From: Xiphophorus maculatus
Taxonomy: Eukaryota; Chordata; Actinopteri; Cyprinodontiformes; Poeciliidae
Reading direction: 5' to 3'
Length of the DNA: 64,000 bases
NCBI RefSeq assembly: GCF_002775205.1
Contig: NC_036447.1
Location: 10,094,501-10,158,500, forward strand
In this document: positions 24,827 to 35,420 of the stretch, one piece after another
Layout: each line of letters starts with the position of its first letter
How positions within the stretch are numbered: the stretch's first letter is position 1
Notes under the pieces: model-generated
Told to the model about the DNA's origin: nothing
What the model saw: the letters and a program-made list of their open reading frames with translations, nothing else
Database searches by the model: none
Position numbers and translations under genes: made by a program

Positions 24827-26140
24827 GGCAGAGCAGCTGAGCAGCGGGAAATATGGGAAGTGTGTGCGTGAATCTCTTGTATCTGTGTGCAAACATGTGG
24901 GTGTATGAATTGTATGTGTGTATCTGTGCCATATTAGTGGTTTTTACCATGTTTTTTTTCTGTTTTTTTTTTTTTTTAGCCAACATGATAAAAAGTGTCC
25001 ACAAGAGCTAACACGAAACAGAGACTCGTGCAGAATGAAATGCGAATCATGGGCCCACAGCCAATCAAAAACACGTCAATGTTAACAAACGTGTGCCATC
25101 CTATTTTATTTTTTACTTTGTCATGTACAGCACTTGTATATACGTTACAAACGGTAGAGCGAGAGCTGGGATTGGACTAGTGTTGGATTTAAGATTGACT
25201 CTGATTACACCAGGAGGTGACAGGTTTTTAGACTGACATAATCTAATTTTATTAACCAAACTAAACGATTATTTGGTGTTTTTGTGTTCATGCAAGTAGT
25301 GCATTTATTTTCATCATGGTGTAACCATCTTCACTGATCGGCACCACTGCTATGGAGAAAAAAAGAAGAAGCACGTTCTGTTCCATTTCAGATGTAAGAT
25401 TGTTTTTCATGGCCAAAAATGGACAGCTGAAGCTTTTGTTGTTGTTGTTGTTTTTATTCTGTAGATAGCTCACTCTATATTTCTTCCTTTGGATCTATTT
25501 TTGCTGAACTAAATAAGCGTGTATAGTGGGGAAAAAATAGGAAAAAGACAGGGAAAGAGAGCTCTTAAAGATGTAGTATTTTAATGTGTGACTCCTTGGA
25601 GATTTACCTCAGTTCTATTTGCTTTGTGGCGATCACCTGAATTCCTGAAAAAAACAAAAAACAAAAGTAAAGCATTTTGTTGAGTTTTAAATGACAAACA
25701 CTTTGATGATTTATCCACCACCTGTGTTAAGATCTAGAGGTCTTAACCAAATCTTTCGGGGTAACAGGCCAGCTCTGGGTATTACTTTAGGATTAGAATC
25801 ACATGGACAAGGCTCTACATGTCAGCCAAAATTGTGCCTTCACCTTCAGTTTACACCTTTGCAGCCCTCTCCCACTTTATCAACCTGAATAACGGTCATT
25901 ACCACAAGTTTGCCTTTATTACTTGACTCAAATGTTTTATACTGACCCTTTTGACATGTAGTTGTCTTTTTTTATGTGAGTAATAATGCATTGTGTGTCA
26001 CATCTTTGCTTCTTCCATTTTGTATAATTCTGGTTAGTTTTGTAAAGTGTTTGGTATACACTCACTCGAGTATTTTTGCTTCCTTACAAAAAAGCAATGT
26101 TGAAATATTATTGTCATCTATTAAATCAATTTATTTATAA
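24827..26140 (+). other. sox10: Probable sox10 3' UTR
   Basis: About 1.3 kb of AT-rich noncoding DNA follows the stop. A variant poly(A) signal ATTAAA near 26120 lies shortly before an A tract. The length is close to what I recall for fish sox10 3' UTRs. Confidence 0.5.
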
Positions 26141-26780
26141 AAAAAAAAAGAACTGTGTGTGAGACTTATTCTGTGCAATAAGTATGTGAAGGGTGAAAAA
26201 GTAAATAAATAACATGGTGCTGACGCGTTAACTGTAACAACAACACAATCAGAGCCCCACCAACCTAAGCTGTTTACTGTGTTTGTGTGTGTGGTGTGAG
26301 GCTAAAATTGACTACTAATTCCCCACGTTTAATCGGCTGGGGACTGCGTGTTACTGAGGGGCACAAAGGGAGCCTTTCAGTCGCCAAGAGGGATGCGGAG
26401 AGAGAGAGAAGGAGGGAGTGTGCAAGGAGCAAGAAGCAAAGCCAATTTCAGCCCAGGAACCAGTGCACACTTGGACTTTTGTGCATGGCTTTTCCTCTCA
26501 CGCTACCCCGTCCTCACCACCTGAGGCTCCCTCCCTGCTTCCACGTTCAGCTGCAGTTTAAACTCATTAGGAGGGCATCCAAAATTCAAATGTCAAGTTC
26601 ACTGCTGGGTCTATGTTTCAGAACACAATCCTAGTAAGCACGGTTCTATACTTAAAACGTTTTGGATGTAGAGTAAAGAATTGGAGTTCTAAAATAATAA
26701 TAGCACTTAAACTTTTCCACAATTTGTGGTGCAAAACAGCATAGTGCAAAAAAAAAAGTGAAAGGATACTGAGAGATGGT
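26141..26780. other. Intergenic DNA between sox10 and rnaseh2a
   Basis: Contains a GC-richer patch (about 26280-26580) with an open frame that lacks recognisable motifs. It might be a regulatory island downstream of sox10. Nothing further can be supported. Confidence 0.35.
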
Positions 26781-26789
26781 TTTCAAAGA

Positions 26790-27310
26790 AAATGTGAAAA
26801 GAGTTACATTGTTTTGATTTCAGTTCCCAACTTTTAGTAGAAACTGCTTTTGTTGCAGTTATAGCTACAACTTTTTGGAAAATATAGTTTAGCATGTTTA
26901 AGCTAACATTCCCGTATTATCATATTTGAAAAAGAGTTCAGGCACTTCATTGGAAGGAGTGCATTTGTTTTAGAGACAGATTTTTTATTGTATTTATGTT
27001 TGGACTTTGATTAGACCATTCTAGCATGTTATGCTAAAAGCTAAACGTATCTCTGGATGTATGTTCAGGCTTGTCACGATCCAAGAAAGATAAATCTTCA
27101 GGACAGTCTCATCATTTGCAGACTAACAGATTTCCTTCCAGGATTGCTCTGCACTGATTTGTTTTCATTTTCTTTTCCTGTTTTTGTTTTTTTAAGCTTT
27201 TTCTGTTTTTCTTTTTTATTGTATTGTATTTTGTTGTGTTGACATGTTCTGTGGAGCTGTGGCTTTCTGCAGTTCTTCCAGTCACAACGCCACCCCGGTC
27301 CCTTCAACTC
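26790..27310 (-). mobile_element. Tc1-like element relic
   Basis: Phrases typical of the complement of fish Tc1-like transposase DNA occur in order: tgttgcagttatagctacaa near 26853, tttgattagaccattctag near 27006, and ttccttccaggattgctctg near 27131. No open frame survives and no terminal repeats were found. Confidence 0.55.
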
Positions 27311-27599
27311 TTAATGCTCTCCTTGTCAGTTTAAGTGAAAAGAGAAAATTCAAAATTGAGTGAAAAGAAACTCTACATTGTGTAATTTTCCAAATTAAAA
27401 GAGAAGAGACAGGGAGCTTTAGAAAAGAAAAATCTAAATAAAGGTGGTCAATTTAAAAAAACAAACAAAAAACAGAACCTCCCAAACCTTCCAAGTAAAA
27501 ACACGAATTACTTTAACCTGAAAAAATTTACAATTTTTACAACTTTTCTCAAGTTACCGAGTAAATGTAACCAGTTACTATACCCACTGCTCGCTTCAT

Positions 27600-27974
27600 G
27601 TTTGAACCATGGATGCGTGCGAGTCCACCTCCAGTCCAGGTGGTGGCAGTAATTTGCCTGAAAATTCAAAATAGGCGCGGCAAAGCTGCGGTGGAAGTGG
27701 AGAGGAGAGCAGCACAGCCACTGTCTGAGCAGGTCAGAGTTACTTGTGTTATTGTTGACTTATTTAGAAACGAGGGAACTAATAGTTTATCCTCAGTTCT
27801 CTTGGAAAACCTTGTTTTTATCTGTGTTGTAGCAGCATGTAGCATCGAGCTAACCTTAGAGTAATCCCCTCGTGGTAATATTGGAAACTGCAGTATTGGC
27901 TTTCATCGGGACGCCGATTTGAACACCGTTGTAAACTTTTTCATTTAACGATTGGGTCCGTTCAGTCAGCAGCA
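27600..27974 (+). promoter_or_regulatory. rnaseh2a: Probable rnaseh2a promoter and 5' UTR
   Basis: A GC-richer stretch (ggcgcggc near 27675) precedes a plausible noncoding exon ending gagcag|gtcaga near 27733. A matching acceptor (cagtcag near 27970) would sit only a few bases before the ATG. The segment cctccagtccaggtggtggc near 27628 recalls a short repeat often seen at teleost 5' gene ends. No TATA box was found, as expected for a housekeeping gene. Confidence 0.4.
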
Positions 27975-30902
27975 ATGGACCTGAAACAGTTTGAAGCGGA
28001 CAACTCTGGCAGCTGCAGGCTGGCCTCTCGGATTCCTGATGTGTGCAGGACGGAGGACTGCTGCCTGGGAGTGGATGAGGCAGGCAGAGGTCCTGTACTC
28101 GGTGCGTTATCATTTCATCATTTATCTGCTTATTTGCGTTGGGACAAGTGTTAAGTATTAGCAAATACCTAACATAAAAGCATTCAAAGCTAGAGCCAGT
28201 TTGCAGTGACGGTCCCTGGTTGGACTTTTGGGTTAACAAGCATGTAGAATATTATTAATGGGTTAAAAATAGAAATATGAAACCAAGTACCATTGCATCG
28301 TGACATCCCCTGTATCTCGTAGCTTTTCTGTATATTACTTAATGCACCAGGGTGTTAAGTTTCTGGGGGAAACAATAAATGCATAATTTAGTTAAAGACA
28401 TTTTCTTGTGAAATAGCATCCTTACCAACTACATGTAAAAGTGTATTATCAGCAAACATATGGAAACCTGCACCAAGACATAGTAAAATTACGGTTTTTT
28501 GTCTCTGATGACAAGGTATTGTTCATGGCTTACAAAAAATGAATAAAGCCAGTCTGAACATATTTTGGAGAAATGGACATATCATAACATCTGGACATTA
28601 TGGTTTAAAGGTCTAGACACCCTTTTGAAATTCAGCGTCAAATACTTCACCGTGATCCTAATTATATATATAATTTCTTGGAATACTTACAATGTTCTTT
28701 TTCTGATTCAGGACCGATGGTGTATGGGATTTGTTTTTGTCCTGTTTCAAAAAAGGAGGAGCTGAAGGATCTGAAAGTAGCAGGTAATCCTCCTTTTTCC
28801 TCTCAGAAGAATAGTCCTTGTTTAAACTGAGTTTATTTGCTATATTTCCTCAGACAAACACACGCACGCACACCCCCACACACACATCGTTCTTTAAAAA
28901 GCCTCAATCGGAAGCATTTAATCTCTTAATAAAATGTTTATTTGTCTTTGGTTAGATTCAAAGACGCTAAATGAGGCTGAAAGAGAGAATCTGTTCCAAA
29001 AACTGGATGAAGCACAAAGCTACGTAGGCTGGGCTTTGCAGATTCTTTCGCCCAACATGATCTCCACCAGCATGTTGCAAAGGTAGGGCACATTGAGCTC
29101 ATATATGTGCCAGCCTGAGATGGTAATTGCACACACAATAACATTGTTTTTAATTTTGGTTTAAGGACAAAATACAACCTGAATGCCCTGTCACATGATA
29201 CAGCCATTTGTCTGATTCAGTATGCCTTGGACAGTGGAGTACAGCTTAAAGAGGTTTGTAAACATTACACCAAAACAGTTTAATTTCTTCAATGTAGTTC
29301 TGAATATCCGCAGAGCACCTGCAGCTTGATGCTTCATTATGTGCCATTTTCCCTTCTCTATTTTTCCCTTTTTACTCCATATCACCTCCTCTCTGTCCTG
29401 TCCTGTATCGCCGATGCTTCTCAGGTGTACGTGGACACAGTCGGACCAGCAGAGAAGTATGAGAAGAAGCTGTCCCAGCTTTTCCCTGGTATCCAGGTGA
29501 CTGTGAGGCCTAAAGCCGACTCCCTCTTTCCTGTTGTCAGCGCGGCCAGCATTTGTGCAAAGGTCAGTCAGCCAATATGCATTGCTGTCCTTTTTTTTTT
29601 CACTTGTTGATCATGTCTCGTCCTATTTCTAGCGTTTGTTTGACCTGATTTATACTTCCTTGGAAATCTAAATCTCCTCTGGGTAGAAATGCTATTTTAT
29701 ATTTGTATAATACAAGTGTTGTCTAAATGATAAAACCTTTCCTGATCAATTTTAAGACATGTAATTTCCTTTGCTGCCGCATCATAAGGATGTTTTTATT
29801 GTTGCCTCACATTGACCTCCTTTTAAAGGTTTAGCTTTCGCTATTTTTCTGTTTTCCTTCTTGTCCGGCAGCTGTTTTTTTTTTTGTTGCTGCTGGCATT
29901 CTTCTGTTTTTATGTCTGTTTGTACATGAAGATACTCCATGTTCACCAGCATCAATGTTCTTGTTGTGTGGTAAGAAACAGGAAAAACTGCACTACTAAT
30001 GACATACGGCAGGTTTCTGTCACCCATTCCAGTCATGTAGCAAAGACCTGGTGGGGCAAATTTGAATAAAATTCCCTGACTAATGAATCCACAAGTTTCA
30101 CTTTCTGAAATGAGTGACAACAGTTATTGGTCTCTCTACGGTTATGAGCTGTACTTTTATAGTTATGTTTTCTTGCTTTATTTTCACAGTGAAAATTCTG
30201 GTTGTGGTTTTCAGGTTGCCAGAGATCGCGTTGTGAAAGGCTGGAACTTTGCAGAAGACCTGGGGGAGATAGATACAGATTATGGCTCAGGGTATCCCAA
30301 TGGTAACAACATTCGACATGTCAAAGTGCAGCATATTTTCATATTCTCGGTGTGCTGCATAGATTTAGAGATTTGTCTCTAAACGAAGGCCAAAGTGGGA
30401 AAATGATGTCAAAACTTTCTGTTTTCTGTTGCTAGACCCCAAAACTAAAGAGTGGCTGCTGAAGTACCTGGACCCTGTGTTTGGTTATCCTCAGTTTGTC
30501 AGATTCAGCTGGAGCACAGCTCAGACTCTCATGGACAGCAAGGCAGCGCCTGTACACTGGTGAGGAGCCTGAGGACTTTTTCCAGGCATAAAGAAAATTG
30601 TTGGAAGATAAAAATAAAACTTAGTGGAAACCTCTGATCTGTAAATCCTTTGATTTTCACAGACTTTAGGTCTGTGAAAATCATTTGACATCAGGAGACA
30701 AGCTCTAACCACTTTATCAAAAAAAACCTCTTTAATCTGTGTACTTAGGGATGATGATGAAGAGGATGGGGAGAAGGCGGCTCAGCAGCAGAACAACCGT
30801 TCCATGTTGTCTTACTTTAGCGCATCAGCAGAAGGCGACAGAGCTCAGCAGACACACCGTTTCTTCTCGGAGAGGAGGCTGAAGAGTTTAAAGTCACTCT
30901 GA
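27975..30902 (+). CDS. rnaseh2a: Ribonuclease H2 subunit A, eight coding exons
   Basis: Exons 27975-28101, 28712-28783, 28956-29082, 29166-29253, 29425-29562, 30215-30302, 30436-30559 and 30749-30902 join without a stop into 918 nt, 305 residues (human 299). All introns are GT-AG with agreeing phases. The protein opens [16 protein letters not shown] and carries the type 2 RNase H signature [12 protein letters not shown] (Asp34, Glu35) plus YVDTVG (Asp142) and [17 protein letters not shown] (Asp170), the catalytic acidic set. [10 protein letters not shown] supplies the Tyr (211) that senses the ribose 2'-OH. Near the C-terminus MLSYF at 274-278 matches the PCNA-binding (PIP-like) motif. It is the catalytic subunit of nuclear RNase H2 (with H2B and H2C), which cuts at single ribonucleotides in DNA and in RNA:DNA hybrids. 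All key residues are present. Confidence 0.97.
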
Positions 30903-31058
30903 AAGGGCATCAGAACATGTGACGCATATCCCGGACATTAGAGGCTCATTTGGAGAATATTCTCCAGCAGCACAAACAACTAAGATGTTCACAGAGTGTG
31001 AAAAATCATCATTGGCTGATTTATTCGTGATCTAAACTGCAATCTTTGATATTATTTT

Positions 31059-31068
31059 AATAAATAAA
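31059..31068 (+). terminator. rnaseh2a: rnaseh2a poly(A) signal
   Basis: Two overlapping AATAAA hexamers (31059-31064, 31063-31068) lie about 160 bp after the stop, giving a short 3' UTR. Confidence 0.7.
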
Positions 31069-31099
31069 ATAATGTGTTAAACATGGTTTCTCCAGATTT

Positions 31100-32400
31100 T
31101 TGTTCAAAAAAGTTCACTGAGCACCTGGTCACAGTATATTTTATGTAAAGACTCAGGTTTGGAGAGCTGTAGTGGTTAAGTTTCAAACAAAACACTATAT
31201 ACGCCAACAAAAGATAAAAGGACCTAATAATAATTTAATAATATTATTTTGTACAAACGTATCGCATTGAAATGTTTTTCTGCTACCATGAAGTTTTATT
31301 AAGGAGTAACGCAAATATAACCAGCCACCGTTAGGTGAGCTCTGTGCCTTGCTTTGTGAGTTTAAAATTTGCTGTTCTGTAGTTTGAGAACAGCGTGGAT
31401 AAGAGTGACTCTCCTTGTTTTTCTTAACTTTAGTTATTTCCAGCTGCAAAATTTGTCTATCTGGAATCTAAAAGAAAATTTGAGAAGCCTTGAAGAGCTG
31501 ACCATCAGAGCGCAGCAGCAGGTGAGGAAGTGTCGTTGTTGCATTACTTTGTGCCCAATACATCCAAAGAAAACTGTCATTTTGACACTTTCTCTGGTAT
31601 ATCTTTGAAAGTACTTGGTTCTGTAGGGATGATATTGTGACTTTAAAATTTCACCTTGATATTAGAAACCAATCCATGCCTAGTTTCAATAGGGAAAAAT
31701 ATTTTACTTTTCATTCATCAAACCAGAGACAACAGCTTGCAGGTCTTCTAATACACAATACCTCTAATATTTTTCTTTGTAGAGAAAAGACAGCTGAAAT
31801 ACAAAGATATAATGATTATGTTGAATGTGATTCTACAAAACGATTAAAGTCCAATATTAAATGTGACCTCTAGAGGATTTTCTGTTAATAAAATATATAA
31901 CATGCACCTGGAGGTGTATAAGATTATTCAGATCCAAATAGACCCTAAAGATGTATTACATGCTATCTTTCTTTCTGTAGGCCACGCATTCTAACATTTG
32001 CACCTTTCACTTTCTGCACACTCTGAGCAGAGCCATCTTTTTTTCTAGTTTTCAATGTTGTTTTTATCACTATGACAACAAATCTGAGGTAACATTTGGA
32101 AGAGGCTTCTTGATATTACTGCATATTTTTTTTCCACCTTTCTGAAATCAGCACCAGTTCAACAAGACATACATTGGTGGAAGCCAGAGGAGTCTCAAAC
32201 TCATCCACTAGAGGTCTCACATCCTTCTGGTTCCTCAGACCATTCATTAAGATGCCTCATGCTAAACATACACCCACACTTTATGGTACAAGGACACGAG
32301 AAAGCTGACCACAAGAGCCAGATAATATGGCTTTGCAAAAAAAGAAAAAGAAAATCGTAATTGTAAGAACTCTTAACTCATGGTAGCTATTGAAGGCATA
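31100..32400. other. Intergenic DNA with two exon-like stretches, no firm gene
   Basis: A 78-bp piece at 31444-31521 has an acceptor-like and a strong donor-like edge (cag|gtgagg) and is open in one frame. A piece at 32152-32211 follows an acceptor-like edge and ends in a stop in the matching phase. No start exon was found, so this is only noted. Confidence 0.2.
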
Positions 32401-32418
32401 TTCATCAGTCCAGGTGTT

Positions 32419-32628
32419 TTAGCTTCCATGAGGTTTTTGTCTCAACTCCTGGATCCTCTTCCCACAGTTCATAGCCAAGGCGGAGACAGCAAACGAAGAC
32501 AGGATCACAATTGAAGTCCCCACAAAGTGAGATGAGACTCCTCTGGGTGCCGCTCGCATGGCTCTCCTGGGGAAGGCCTCTCTGTTGAAGGCTGCGCTGG
32601 CGTTCAGGGTCTGAGCTGCAGGATCCAT
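32419..32628 (-). CDS. Single-pass membrane microprotein, 69 residues, family not recognised
   Basis: The ATG at 32628 (aacATGG, good context) opens a frame of 69 codons ending TAA at 32419. The first about 30 residues are polar and basic (FPRRAMRAAPRG). A hydrophobic helix of about 20 residues follows (FVGTSIVILSSFAVSALAM), then a basic tail NCGKRIQELRQKPHGS. The gene structure around it is complete: TATA box, short noncoding exon, 87-bp GT-AG intron, coding exon. Basic residues on both sides of the helix leave topology open; an endoplasmic reticulum, mitochondrial or plasma-membrane helper role would be guesswork. The gene lies tail to tail with rnaseh2a. I know no close family. Confidence 0.5.
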   Translation of the reverse strand: MDPAAQTLNASAAFNREAFPRRAMRAAPRGVSSHFVGTSIVILSSFAVSALAMNCGKRIQELRQKPHGS

Positions 32629-32643
32629 GTTTACAGATTGTGG

Positions 32644-32730
32644 CTGGGTGGAAGAAAGCTGAAGTTGAGGTGAGGAGCTCAGGGCGTGCTGCGGCCTCAC
32701 CAGGAAGTTTCTGGATCTCTGTGTACTCAC
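32644..32730 (-). other. 87-bp intron in the 5' UTR of the microprotein gene
   Basis: On the - strand the donor reads cgg|gtgagt (ideal consensus) and the acceptor ccacccag|cc after a pyrimidine-rich run. Exon 1 would be roughly 32731-32772. Confidence 0.5.
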
Positions 32731-32798
32731 CCGCCTGTTTCAGGTCCGAATAGGACACGTGTAATCTGGCATCTACCTCAAACCCTCTTTGTGCATCC

Positions 32799-32805
32799 TT
32801 TTATA
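32799..32805 (-). promoter_or_regulatory. TATA box of the microprotein gene
   Basis: TATAAAA on the - strand, followed by g, about 27 bp before the expected transcription start and about 70 bp before the first donor. The spacing fits a focused RNA polymerase II promoter. Confidence 0.5.
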
Positions 32806-32829
32806 ACCTTGTGAGGCTGCTCCTCTTAT

Positions 32830-35180
32830 TATTTTAAGCCTGGCTTCCTGCAACGTCAATGGGATCAGAAATAGTTAGCCCAATAGCCTGCAATGGGCTA
32901 AGCTGGTTATCTATCTCAGCTTAGGAGTGAGTAATGTAATACTATTATATCATCCTGCCATTGTTCCAAAGCAACTGGACTTTTTCTGAACATTGACATT
33001 AGAAAACTTTCCACTTTAAATATCAATGAACATTTTTTACCAAAGACTCCCTGAACCAGACCTATTTATTACAGGTAAATAAATCTCACTAGCTGGAGCA
33101 TTCTTTGCTATTAAGATAGCACTGAAAGTAAAGTTAAAATAGCTCAAAAATAGCAGCAAAGGGTGTCATGTCTCTGTATGTTCACATGTATTTGTCAAAA
33201 CAAAATAGGATTTTGAAACATTTTCAGCAATTTTGCTTATAATGATAATAATAACTTAATGCTAATCTGTTAAGAGATGCAACTGTGATAAATGTGTCAT
33301 TTTAAACTACCAGCCAGGACATCGTGACCATCCACTATTTTGTGTATTCAGTCTTACACTGTTAAACTACATAAAGTTTGGGGTTGTAACACAATTAAAT
33401 ATGAAAAAGGTCCAATGTTATTGATGCTCTACAAACGTCTTTGTAAAAAGTCAATTCCAGGTGCAACATATGACTCGTTTGTAGAGCAGGTGCACTAAAT
33501 CGAGAGGTTACATCTCTCCAAACAGTGGTCACTGAGTTGATTCTCGGCCCTGGGTGCCATGAAAACATTTTTTAAAAATAGGTGAAGGCTGTACTGAGGA
33601 TGAATATGTTTTGTTTTTAAATGTTGTCAAATAACATGAAAACTTTAAATATTTCACATTGACAGGGTGATTTTGGCACTTTGCTCTCCCACTGAGATTT
33701 CAAACGCTGAATGTGGAAAAATACCAACAAGCTACTCATTCCTGAATTAGTTACATGGATCCACTTGTCACAGACATCTAAGCTTTACTATTTATAGGGA
33801 ATAACTGATGTGGTTTGACATCTGAGCACTTGTTAATAGTTACTGAGTTACCAGCTATTAAAAAACTTTCATCTATATCATAAATAAAGTTCAGTTCAAC
33901 TAAAACCACAAGTTTTTTTTGACTAGGTGTAACATAATTGGAGCCCCACAGTCACCCAGGTTACATGAGTTCAGGAAGGGTTCTAATCCAGTAAGCTGTT
34001 ACAGATAGTTCCAGTTTCTTTTTAAGACTCCTGTACGATGGGGCTAATGGGATTAAACTTGTTCTTTTCCAACTCGGACACACAGGCTTTTAATCAATAA
34101 ATGAAATCCGGAATCAAAGTGGTTGCTCCAGACAAATACATTTTTTTTTTTTAAACAACAACAACAACAAAAAACCCATTTACATAAACAATCATGATGA
34201 TTAGCAGGTTGTATTTAAAATTATGAAAAAAGCTCAAATTATTTTGTTTTAGAAGTAATATCCAGAAAAGTGCATAGATAAATATACATACACACAGATA
34301 CATCCACAGACATTGCACTCAGAGAAGTACTGTGCATCAACAGAAAACTATCAACTCTATTGTAGGTGTGTTAATACACACACCTTTAAAAAAGTAGCCT
34401 TGCAAATTAAATATTGAAGAACTTTGATTCATAACACAAACATTAAGGACAAATAGGTTTTATACTGTTTTTTAAAATATCAGAAAAGAGATGAGAAATT
34501 GCACTTAGTTCAGCAGAAAACAGCAGCGTATTTCCAAAATAATTTGATAAAACAGCCTTTGCCATTTTAATAAAAGCATTGGACGCAAATTGTTTTATAA
34601 ATGCCATTGTCTGCATGAGTGACCTTTGAAGATTCTTCATTAAAGTGCAGAGCGGGCCTCTTGGCATTTATATTGGCCTCACCCAGTTTAAAGATTTAAT
34701 GACAATTCAGCACATAACTCACTGCTTCAATTTTAATTAATATTCATTACACAGTGATGAAGGGTTTGCTGAGTGTCACATGCAGTAGCATCCATGAAAG
34801 CTTGTAAACCATTGATAAGCATTTTGAATGCAGCCACATTTCAAGGAGCCTGTTTGAGTAGCCTGAATATTCTTTGCCACAAATATTCTTCCTGAACCAG
34901 TGTACAGGTTATCTTTAATGGTATCCAATGCTTTTATAGTGCAGTAACTTCAGTGGTAACTGCAGCAAAGTTTCTTCTTTCTGTCAGAACTGGTCTCTCA
35001 TTGGCCTCAAGAGCAGTGGGCAATTTTCAGAATCATACCATTTCCTTACTATGAACAGAGCCATTATAGCATTTGAAAAGCAATTAAATCTTTCAAACAA
35101 CCACATCTGAGGCCACCCATAGTTTTCCTTTACTTCATTGCTGTTTGTGTTACTTCTGTGTCATCTGTATCACTTTAGAT
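32830..35180. other. Intergenic DNA, no gene recognised
   Basis: AT-rich apart from one short tRNA-like piece listed separately. No coding frame with recognisable content. Confidence 0.45.
33473..33560 (+). mobile_element. Possible tRNA-derived SINE head
   Basis: Reads tgtagagcaggtgcac (like a tRNA D-arm/box A), then about 35 bp later gagttgattctcggcc (like a box B and T-arm). The order and spacing suit a decayed tRNA-derived SINE. It does not fold as a functional tRNA. Confidence 0.35.
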
Positions 35181-35184
35181 TGTG

Positions 35185-35420
35185 CAAAAGTATTCATACC
35201 TATGGAATTTTCCCATAATTTATTACATTAAAAAACAAACTTTGCTGTATGTTTACAGGATTTCATGGAAGAAGTGCATGATCATCAAATGATAGGAACA
35301 TTTTTATTTATGCTTGTTCTTTCCAAAATAGCTCCAGGGGCTCGAACACTTTTGGAAATAACTCTAAGTTCCACATTTGCAACAGAGTTTGCAAAGGTGT
35401 GAATACACTTTAATAAAACT
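35185..35420. mobile_element. Possible Tc1-like MITE relic
   Basis: It starts like fish Tc1 ends (aaaagtattcatacctatgg) and finishes with a short complement of that start (aaaggtgtgaatacac). The interior is non-coding. Confidence 0.4.

Noticed and set aside
33473-33560. Functional tRNA gene
   Set aside because: Box A- and box B-like pieces exist, but no acceptor stem or clean cloverleaf; a decayed SINE is more likely.
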